From contig JBKPSC010000258.1 of the NCBI GenBank assembly GCA_046734915.1, forward strand, positions 1 to 5,248: a stretch of DNA of 5,248 nucleotides, in the 5' to 3' direction. The notes below the pieces were generated by a model. That model had not been told where the DNA came from and did no database searches. It saw nothing but the letters and a program-made list of their open reading frames with translations. This document shows, piece by piece, positions 1 to 5,248 of this stretch (position 1 is the first letter of the stretch; each line of letters opens with the position of its first letter). Origin of the DNA: VFZL01 sp046734915 (GTDB taxonomy: Bacteria; Acidobacteriota; Vicinamibacteria; Vicinamibacterales; CAVVIG01). Position numbers and translations under genes: made by a program.

Positions 1-298
1 CACCCTGCTCCGCTGTGAGTACGGTCGCGCCGATCATGATGATGACCAGCCCCGCCGCCGCCAGTCCGGTCAGCCCCTGACGAATCCGAAACGCGCCGGG
101 AAGAATGAGTCCGAGCGCTCCGAGGGTCTCGCACACTCCGATGAACTTCAGGAACGTCGGGTCCATCCCGCTCTGCTGCGCCAGCGCTTCGGCCGGAATG
201 ACCAGCTTCATCACTCCCGCAAACGCGAACAACAACGCCAGCACCGTCTGAATCGTCCAGAGCCCGATCTCAACCTTGCGTCCACTCTTCGTTGCCAT
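1..298 (-). CDS. DoxX-like small integral membrane protein (3' end cut by window edge)
   Basis: Reading the minus strand from an ATG at 298-296 gives 99 codons open to the left edge, so the C-terminus lies outside the window. The visible protein begins MATKSGRKVEIGLW and shows three hydrophobic segments, at about residues 12-34, 49-67 and 75-95, with short charged or polar connections. The segment around residues 54-67 (GVCETLGALGLILP) has the Gly-x-x-Glu-x-x-Gly-x-x-Gly-Leu pattern typical of the DoxX / DoxX_2 family, whose members are usually about 120-140 residues with four membrane helices; the fourth would lie beyond the edge. The start is well supported by an AAGGAGG ribosome binding site seven bases upstream. 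DoxX-like proteins are inner-membrane proteins of mostly unknown function, some linked to redox or thiol stress, so no specific role is claimed. The gene is divergent from the TonB receptor and might share its control region. The family call is from pattern recognition only. Confidence 0.82.
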   Translation of the reverse strand, partial: MATKSGRKVEIGLWTIQTVLALLFAFAGVMKLVIPAEALAQQSGMDPTFLKFIGVCETLGALGLILPGAFRIRQGLTGLAAAGLVIIMIGATVLTAEQG

Positions 299-305
299 GA
301 TTTCG

Positions 306-312
306 CCTCCTT
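306..312 (-). promoter_or_regulatory. Strong Shine-Dalgarno site for the DoxX-like gene
   Basis: The plus strand reads cctcctt here, which is AAGGAGG on the minus strand. It sits seven bases (299-305) before the ATG at 298-296, an ideal spacing, and fixes the start of the DoxX-like gene. It contrasts with the two other visible gene starts in the window, which have no comparable site. Confidence 0.85.
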
Positions 313-375
313 GCCCACTGGTCGATTGGGTTCTGGCGAATTCGACATCGCGTGTTGCCCGAGCATTTTCGAGAA

Positions 376-450
376 CTTCCGTGCAGCCACGCGCGCGGCC
401 CAAAACTTAGGTGCCATCAAGCAGGCACCTGCGATACCGATGACCGGAAG
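376..450 (+). promoter_or_regulatory. Possible folded 5' leader of the TonB receptor mRNA
   Basis: CTTCCG at 376-381 can pair with CGGAAG at 445-450, enclosing the hairpin at 409-430 and a GC-rich stretch at 383-400 with only a weak GCC/GGC pairing. The 3' strand of this outer helix is the purine-rich stretch directly before the GTG at 451, the place where a ribosome would bind, so pairing could hide the start region. This is inference from base complementarity only. A six-base match over this distance can arise by chance, and no known riboswitch consensus is recognised. Confidence 0.25.
409..430 (+). repeat. Perfect 7-base inverted repeat in the receptor leader (hairpin or operator candidate)
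   Basis: AGGTGCC at 409-415 is followed after eight bases (416-423) by its exact reverse complement GGCACCT at 424-430. As RNA this makes a 7-bp, GC-rich stem with an 8-base loop. As DNA it has the dyad shape of a site for a dimeric regulator. It overlaps a second, tighter dyad, GCAGG-CA-CCTGC at 421-432, so alternative pairings are possible. It ends 20 bases before the preferred GTG start of the receptor gene. It is not followed by a U tract, so it does not look like an intrinsic terminator. I do not recognise it as a known riboswitch class. Confidence 0.45.
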
Positions 451-2676
451 GTGAAGGTCTCTTCCTCCGCACGCTTCCTGGTTGCTGTCGCGATTGTCTC
501 CTCCGCCGTATCACTGGCCCGTGCGCAGACCGCGAACACCGATCTGGGGCTGCTGTCGCTCGAAGAGCTGATGTCGCTGAAGATCTCGACGGCGACGCTC
601 GTGCCGGAGATGCAGAGCGATGTGCCGGCTCGCGTGCAGGTCATTCGAGCCGCGCAGATCGAGCGGCGCGGTTACCGGTCGTTGCTCGACGTACTGAAAG
701 ACCTTCCCGACTTCAAAGTCGATCTGCGCGGCAACTGGGATTTCCCCGCCGAGATCACTGTCCAGGGTGTGCGTGGCGCCACCCGCATCGTCGTGCTGCT
801 CGATGGCATCCGTGTGTCGCCGCCCACGAACGAGCCGCTGCCGATCGTCGCCAATTACCCCGTTTACAACGCCCGTCAGATCGAGATCGTCTATGGGCCG
901 GTGTCAGCGGTGCACGGCGCCGATGCGTTCTCGGCGGTGATCAACATCATCACGAAGGATGCATCCGAAGCGGCGGGCCTGTCGGTGGCGAGCTCGGTTG
1001 GCAGCTTCGGCCTCTATAACCATGCAGCGTCGTACGGAACGAAGGTCGGGGCGACGGGCAACCTCGTCGTCGATGGGCAGTTTCAGTACGATCGGCAACC
1101 CGATCTCAGTCGCTATTATCCGGACGACTTCAACGGGCTGCAGGCGCAGCGCGCCGGCGTCTTTCCGACGGCGTTCGGCCTGATGACACCTGCCGATCCG
1201 GTGACCTCGCAATACCACATTCCGATGCGTGCCCACGCGCTGCACGCGACCTATCGCGTGGGCGGGCTGCAGCTGTCAGCGTTCGAGAACCGCTCGCATC
1301 TCCCGACGACCGCCGGCGTCTACACGCCCGACAACGTGGTGTATGACGACATCGCGTTCAATGAGAACCAGTTGATCGTTGGCGCTGGCACGTACACCAG
1401 GCACCTGGTCCGATTTACGAGCACATCGTCTGTCGAATTCAGCCGGCACGAGTTGAACCCGCATTCCGGCTACCGCGACCTGTACAGCAACATGAATCGG
1501 AGCTACAAATTCGCGTACGGGTCGATGCTGAAGGGCGAGCAGCAGCTGACGTGGAATCCGATCACGCGGATGACGGTGACCACTGGCGGCACTGTCGAAC
1601 GGTTTTTCGCGATTCCACAGACGGCCGACCTGAACGCGCCGATCCGATCGACGGATGAACCCGGGACGATCCTGGGCACGTCGATGATTGACGACTTCTT
1701 CAAGCTGCATTACGCGAACGTCGGAGCGTTCGCAGAGACGCGGTATGCCGTCGCGCCGTCAGTGACGGTGACTGTTGGCGCTCGTCAGGACTACAACACG
1801 CGCTACGGGTCGACGTTCAATCCGCGTATCGGCGTCGTGACGCGGCCGACCACGACGACGACGGTGAAACTCCTGTATGGAACGGCATATCTTGCGCCTT
1901 CACCGTATCAGGCCTATCAGCACTACGGATCGTTCCTGAGCGAGGACAACGGACAGACGTTCGCGTCGCCCTATTGGCATCTGCCGAATCCGGATCTCCG
2001 GCCGCAGCACAAGAAAACGGTGGAGGCCAACGTCCTGCAACGCATGGGGCCGAATGTCAGCGTGTCCGCGTCCATGTTCTATTCACGGTTCGTCGACCTC
2101 ATTCAACCGACCGATCCGGACGAAACGCACACGGGGATGTATCACGGCTGGCCGGTAGACCTCGTTGAGTTCGCGACGAATGAAGGACGACAGACGACCT
2201 ATGGAGGCACATTGGGAGTCGATGTCGTCCGCTCGCTCGGAAGTGGCCGTCAGCTCTCGGCATACACGGGCCTGAGTGTGGTCGATGGCCGCATCTGGCC
2301 GTCTGATGAACTGATTGGTTGCTACCCGATCGGCGGAATGGCGCCTGCGCAGTTGAAGATGGCTGCCGATCTCGACTGGGGTCGCCTCAGCGTGGCGGCG
2401 GGCACGATCGTCGTCGGTCGTCAGCGGCTCTCGGCGTTGACAACGACCGAGACCGGTTTCATGCGTCAGACGATCGATGGGTACTGGACGAGCGACATCA
2501 CGGTCAGGCGCCGCAGTGTCATGGAGCGTATGAACGCTGTCCTCAAGATCGAGAACGCGTTCGATCGGCGGTATCGAACGATCAACGAGCGCGCCTATCT
2601 CAATCCGGAAGAGTTCATCGGCATTCCTCAGAACCCTCGGCGCCTCTCCGCCGGGATCGAGCTCCGCCTCCCATAG
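451..2676 (+). CDS. TonB-dependent outer-membrane receptor
   Basis: With a GTG start at 451 the product is 741 residues. It begins with a good Sec signal peptide: a Lys at 2, a hydrophobic core at about 9-22, and likely cleavage after ALA-like ARA at 23-25. The segment LSLEELMSLKISTAT (35-49) resembles the N-terminal motif of many TonB-dependent receptors and probably carries the TonB box. A plug domain follows at about 55-170, with VQGVRGATRIVVLLDGIRV and ending at YGPVSAVHGADAFSAVINII (148-167). The rest is a beta-barrel with a typical late ENAFDRRY motif (701-708). It would bind a ligand at the outer membrane and import it using TonB-ExbB-ExbD energy; the ligand (siderophore, cobalamin, metal, glycan or other) cannot be told from sequence. 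It has neither an N-terminal carboxypeptidase-regulatory-like extension nor the roughly 1000-residue length of Oar-type receptors. The last residue is Pro rather than the usual aromatic. A longer start at GTG 352 would add 33 non-signal-like residues and is not favoured. No strong ribosome binding site precedes 451. Confidence 0.93.
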   Translation: MKVSSSARFLVAVAIVSSAVSLARAQTANTDLGLLSLEELMSLKISTATLVPEMQSDVPARVQVIRAAQIERRGYRSLLDVLKDLPDFKVDLRGNWDFPAEITVQGVRGATRIVVLLDGIRVSPPTNEPLPIVANYPVYNARQIEIVYGPVSAVHGADAFSAVINIITKDASEAAGLSVASSVGSFGLYNHAASYGTKVGATGNLVVDGQFQYDRQPDLSRYYPDDFNGLQAQRAGVFPTAFGLMTPADPVTSQYHIPMRAHALHATYRVGGLQLSAFENRSHLPTTAGVYTPDNVVYDDIAFNENQLIVGAGTYTRHLVRFTSTSSVEFSRHELNPHSGYRDLYSNMNRSYKFAYGSMLKGEQQLTWNPITRMTVTTGGTVERFFAIPQTADLNAPIRSTDEPGTILGTSMIDDFFKLHYANVGAFAETRYAVAPSVTVTVGARQDYNTRYGSTFNPRIGVVTRPTTTTTVKLLYGTAYLAPSPYQAYQHYGSFLSEDNGQTFASPYWHLPNPDLRPQHKKTVEANVLQRMGPNVSVSASMFYSRFVDLIQPTDPDETHTGMYHGWPVDLVEFATNEGRQTTYGGTLGVDVVRSLGSGRQLSAYTGLSVVDGRIWPSDELIGCYPIGGMAPAQLKMAADLDWGRLSVAAGTIVVGRQRLSALTTTETGFMRQTIDGYWTSDITVRRRSVMERMNAVLKIENAFDRRYRTINERAYLNPEEFIGIPQNPRRLSAGIELRLP

Positions 2677-2689
2677 CCTGTGGTCCGCG

Positions 2690-3655
2690 TTACTTTCGCA
2701 ATCCGCTCAGACCTGCCGCAACAGTTTCCAGATCGAGACCGTTGACCCGCTGCACGGCCTCGTACCACTGCGCGTCGATCGTCTCGGGATGTCGCGCGCC
2801 GAGGATGCCGCCGGCGATTGACGCGACCGAGTCGCTGTCGCCGCCGATGTTGGTTGCCAGCAGGATTGCATCCTTCGCCGATTCCATCAGCACCGCAAGA
2901 TTGATCGCCAGCGGCACGATCGTCAGCGGCGAGTCCGGGAAGTACGTCTCCGACAGATCGTCCGGCTGCAGCGTGTGCTTGCGCGCGAGCTCCTCGTGCA
3001 TGGCGCGCATCCGCTCGGCGAGGATGCCGTCCAATCCCCCGGTCCGCTCGCGTTCCGCCACCTCCGCCGCCTGCAAGGCGAGCTGCATGATGTCCCGCGA
3101 TCCCAGACCATCAACCGCGGCGGACACGGCTGTTGCCGTTGCTGCCGCTGCTGCCAGCGCCAGCGGACCGCCGTGCGTGGGGATCGAGGCCTGACGCGCG
3201 CTGCGGAGAAGCGCATTCATCTGAATCGACGAATGAATCATCCCGACCGGCGCGACGCGAACCGCCGCGCCGCAGCCGTCGTGCTCGTCGGTCACCCGCG
3301 CCGGATCGTTGGCTTGATGGAATTCCCAGAGCGACGCGACTCCTGGATGCACGCTCTTCTGGCACAGGAGCATTTCGCGCCCGACCGTCGTGTGGCGAAC
3401 GTCGCGATCCTGGAGGATGGCGCGCGCGACAGCGAGCGTGCGCTCGGTGTCGTCCGTCGTTTCGCCGATCTGCCACTCATGACGGACGTTCCCGACATAG
3501 CGCGGGATGACAGTACCCGGTGCCCCTTCCAGACCGCGCACGCCGCCTGGGTACCAGCGCAGCACCGCGCCACGCGAGAGTCCCTCGGTCTGCTTTCCAA
3601 TGGCGTCGCCAAGGGCGATTCCCTTGAGCGACGCGAAGATTCGTTTGTCGATCAT
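2690..3655 (-). CDS. ADP-ribosylglycohydrolase (DraG/ARH) family protein
   Basis: The product is 321 residues, a normal length for this family, and appears complete. It opens with the family's N-terminal pattern KGIALGDAIG (11-20) followed by a Glu (KQTEG). It has the metal-binding TDDT (67-70), the substrate-loop-like DGCGAAVRVAPVG (126-138), THGGP (160-164) and the second metal motif NIGGDSDS (269-276). In characterised DraG and ARH3 enzymes the equivalent acidic residues hold two Mg or Mn ions and cleave ADP-ribose bonds on proteins or small molecules. Many bacterial relatives have untested substrates, so the exact reaction here is inferred. There is no signal peptide, so it should act in the cytosol. 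Two departures from the commonest motifs are GDSDS instead of GDTDT or GDADT, and Gly-Gly-Pro instead of Gly-His-Pro at 162-164. The ATG lies 21 bases after the stop of the M1 peptidase gene, without a clear ribosome binding site, suggesting an operon and perhaps coupled translation. An internal Ala-rich helix (165-180) has low-complexity codons. Confidence 0.9.
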   Translation of the reverse strand: MIDKRIFASLKGIALGDAIGKQTEGLSRGAVLRWYPGGVRGLEGAPGTVIPRYVGNVRHEWQIGETTDDTERTLAVARAILQDRDVRHTTVGREMLLCQKSVHPGVASLWEFHQANDPARVTDEHDGCGAAVRVAPVGMIHSSIQMNALLRSARQASIPTHGGPLALAAAAATATAVSAAVDGLGSRDIMQLALQAAEVAERERTGGLDGILAERMRAMHEELARKHTLQPDDLSETYFPDSPLTIVPLAINLAVLMESAKDAILLATNIGGDSDSVASIAGGILGARHPETIDAQWYEAVQRVNGLDLETVAAGLSGLRK

Positions 3656-3676
3656 CGTAGTGGCTGCGGGGGAATC

Positions 3677-5248
3677 TTACGGCTCGATCTCTTTGAGGAT
3701 CTCCTCGTCCGGATCGATCGTGATCTGCGTCGGTTCGCCTGACGCGCGAACACGAAATGTCTGCGTGCGCGAGGTCAGCTCCACGCGCTGTCGAGTCGTT
3801 GTGGCGCCGGCGATCTGGATCGTCAACGGCAGCCTGAACGTTGGCCACGAGGGCGGCTGCGTCTGCTCGATGGTGATGATGACGTCTCGCTGGCCTGAGT
3901 CCCGGGTCCAGCGCACGCGCAGCTTCGGATAGCCGGGCTCGTACAACCACTGTCGGAAGAACCAGTCGAGGGGACGGCCGGAGCTGCGTTCGAGCGCAGC
4001 TCGAAGATCGGCAGTGGTGGCGTTCGCGAGTCGATGTTCGCGGTAGAAGGCCTGAATGCCGCCAAAGAAGGCACGGTCGCCGATCATCGTGCGCAGCATG
4101 TGCAGGACCCACGCGCCCTTGTCGTAGCTGTTGCGATTGAGCAAAGCGAGCAGGTCGGATTCCGCCGGGTCGATGACGGGCCGTTGAATGACGGGAGACT
4201 TCAGATAGCGATCGCGACCCTCGCGCATCTTCTCTTTGAATGCCGAGGCACCGTCGACATGCTCGTAGAACAACGCTTCGAAGTAGTCCGCAAATCCCTC
4301 GGACAGCCACACGTCGTGCCAATCGCGGATCGTGACACTGTCGCCGAACCATTGATGCGCCGTTTCATGCGCGACGATACGCTCGATGGTCCGGCCTTCG
4401 GCCAGCGCCTTCTCGGGATAGAAGATCGCGCTGGTGTTTTCCATGCCCTGGAAGATCGTCGACGATTCCACGTGCGCAAGCTTCTCGTACTCGTACGGGC
4501 CCACAACGTCGGCGAAGTAGCGAACCATCGCATCGGCACGGGCGACCGACCGCTCCATCGCCGCAGCGTCGGCGGGGAATGCCCACCAGGTCACATCGAC
4601 ACAACGACCCGCGGCGCAACTTCTCACCGGCGGCGCAGTGGCGAACCGCGCCGCGCCGATCACCATCGTGTAGGTTGGAATCGGTCGGTCGGTCCGCCAC
4701 TGCCACACACGACGCGCTGTGCCCACATCGCTGCTGGTCGGAGCAATCTCGCGTGGTAGAGCGGAAAAGAGGTCCGGAGTATTTCCTGATGCGACGAGCG
4801 AACCGTTGGCGACGAGCGTCCATTCCGCTGGCGCGCTGATCGTGAATGCGACCGTCGCCTTGTCGGATGGATGGTCGATCGACGGAAACCAGAAGCGAGC
4901 GCGATCGGGCCAGTTGTCCGCGAACACGGTGCGGTCGCCGTGGATGTTCTGCTGAATGATCAGCCCATCGTCCGGATGGCCGTGATACGTGACTTCGACA
5001 TCGATGGTGTCTCCGACGCGGGCGCTCGAGGGGATCGACACGCGAAGTTTGCCCGCGTCATACGTGAATACCGCGGGCGCACCATCGATGCGCACGCGGT
5101 CGACGGCAAGGCCGGTGAGATCGAGTGGCAGCGTCGACGCGCGTGGTGCGCGGATGCCGACGCGAATCGTCGTGAGACCGCGAATCAGCGTGCCCGTCGC
5201 CGGCAGTTCGACGGCGATGGCGTAATGCAGCGCGTCGAAGCCGGGAGC
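3677..5248 (-). CDS. M1 family zinc aminopeptidase (5' end outside window)
   Basis: The frame is open for 523 codons from the right edge to the TAA at 3679-3677; the N-terminus, including any signal peptide, is missing. The visible start, PGFDALHYAIAVELP, then a Gly-Thr-Leu-Ile-Arg-Gly run, is the typical first strand of the M1 N-terminal beta-domain, so a GTG at 5095 is internal and not the start. Catalytic motifs, numbered in the visible fragment: exopeptidase motif GMEN (268-271), zinc site HETAH (294-298), third zinc ligand Glu 317 in WLSEG exactly 18 residues after the second His, and probable catalytic Tyr 375 in NSYDKGAWVLHML. A beta-rich tail after WLYEPGYPKLRV ends the protein; the long helical C-terminal domain of PepN or ERAP is absent, so this is a short M1 form. 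It should release N-terminal residues from peptides. Cys 211 and Cys 216 could form a disulfide, hinting at extracytoplasmic location. It is probably co-transcribed with the ADP-ribosylglycohydrolase gene. Confidence 0.95.
   Translation of the reverse strand, partial: APGFDALHYAIAVELPATGTLIRGLTTIRVGIRAPRASTLPLDLTGLAVDRVRIDGAPAVFTYDAGKLRVSIPSSARVGDTIDVEVTYHGHPDDGLIIQQNIHGDRTVFADNWPDRARFWFPSIDHPSDKATVAFTISAPAEWTLVANGSLVASGNTPDLFSALPREIAPTSSDVGTARRVWQWRTDRPIPTYTMVIGAARFATAPPVRSCAAGRCVDVTWWAFPADAAAMERSVARADAMVRYFADVVGPYEYEKLAHVESSTIFQGMENTSAIFYPEKALAEGRTIERIVAHETAHQWFGDSVTIRDWHDVWLSEGFADYFEALFYEHVDGASAFKEKMREGRDRYLKSPVIQRPVIDPAESDLLALLNRNSYDKGAWVLHMLRTMIGDRAFFGGIQAFYREHRLANATTADLRAALERSSGRPLDWFFRQWLYEPGYPKLRVRWTRDSGQRDVIITIEQTQPPSWPTFRLPLTIQIAGATTTRQRVELTSRTQTFRVRASGEPTQITIDPDEEILKEIEP
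3981..4002. repeat. Perfect 8-base inverted repeat inside the M1 peptidase gene
   Basis: GAGCTGCG at 3981-3988 and CGCAGCTC at 3995-4002 are exact reverse complements around a six-base loop. The repeat lies in codons for an Ala-Ala-Leu-Glu-Arg-Ser stretch near the C-terminal part of the peptidase. A rough chance estimate for an 8-base stem with a short loop in a window of this size is about one half, so it may be nothing more than GC-rich coding sequence. Confidence 0.3.

Larger units (their letters stand above)
299..450. promoter_or_regulatory. Divergent intergenic control region
   Basis: This stretch of about 150 bases separates the minus-strand DoxX-like gene from the preferred start of the plus-strand TonB receptor, so promoters for both should lie in or near it. 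I could not find a convincing sigma-70 type -35/-10 pair on either strand and do not call one. The right half contains the inverted repeats described separately. A GTG at 352 is in frame with the receptor, but the peptide it would add does not look like an export signal, so I treat the region as non-coding. Confidence 0.6.

Noticed and set aside
311..345. Possible cobalamin riboswitch box (gcccactgg)
   Set aside because: It only loosely resembles the B12-box core, lacks the other conserved elements, and the purine-rich complement is already explained as the DoxX-like ribosome binding site area.
1848..1863. Repeated acg codons (a Thr run) in the receptor
   Set aside because: It is a short low-complexity stretch between barrel strands and has no sign of a frameshift or contingency locus.
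3117..3170. Repetitive gctgcc-like tract
   Set aside because: It encodes an Ala-rich helix of the hydrolase; the repeats are irregular Ala codons rather than a tandem repeat of note.
2319..3194. Long plus-strand open frame of 291 codons
   Set aside because: It overlaps the end of the receptor in another frame and the hydrolase on the opposite strand. Its translation is rich in Arg, Ser and Pro with no domain, as expected of a shadow frame in GC-rich DNA.
2975..3742. Plus-strand open frame of 255 codons opposite the hydrolase
   Set aside because: It lies antisense to a gene with clear family motifs, is Arg-rich and has no recognisable motif or ribosome binding site.
3477..4352. Minus-strand open frame of 291 codons spanning the peptidase-hydrolase junction
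   Set aside because: It is in another frame of two well-supported genes and has the composition of a shadow translation.
4034..4759. Plus-strand open frame of 241 codons opposite the peptidase
   Set aside because: It is antisense to the catalytic core of the M1 enzyme and shows no domain of its own.

Overview
This is a GC-rich (roughly 60% by eye), densely coding bacterial window with four protein genes and no RNA gene, insertion sequence, phage gene or CRISPR array that I can see. A TonB-dependent outer-membrane receptor implies a Gram-negative cell envelope. Base composition and gene types would fit an Acidobacteriota-like (for example Vicinamibacteria-like) genome, but that is a guess from general style; no marker gene here fixes the taxon.

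Layout from left to right. (1) Positions 1-298, minus strand: the first 99 codons of a small DoxX-like integral membrane protein, cut by the left edge, with an excellent ribosome binding site. (2) Positions 299-450: a divergent intergenic region of about 150 bases. It holds a perfect 7-base inverted repeat (409-415 / 424-430) nested inside a possible 6-base long-range pairing (376-381 / 445-450), the latter ending directly at the preferred receptor start. (3) Positions 451-2676, plus strand: a complete TonB-dependent receptor with signal peptide, plug and barrel. (4) Positions 2690-3655, minus strand: a complete ADP-ribosylglycohydrolase (DraG/ARH) family protein, converging on the receptor with only 13 bases between the stop codons. 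(5) Positions 3677-5248, minus strand: an M1 zinc aminopeptidase with all catalytic motifs, open through the right edge, so its N-terminus is missing. It lies 21 bases upstream of the hydrolase gene in the same direction, so the two are probably co-transcribed.

Functionally the genes do not form an obvious single pathway. The receptor imports an unknown ligand across the outer membrane. The M1 enzyme probably trims peptides, perhaps outside the cytoplasm, while the ARH-family protein is predicted to be a cytosolic metal-dependent hydrolase of ADP-ribose linkages or related substrates. I found no strong evidence of a new biological system. The observations most worth following up are the structured leader before the receptor gene and the M1 peptidase / ADP-ribosylglycohydrolase gene pair.
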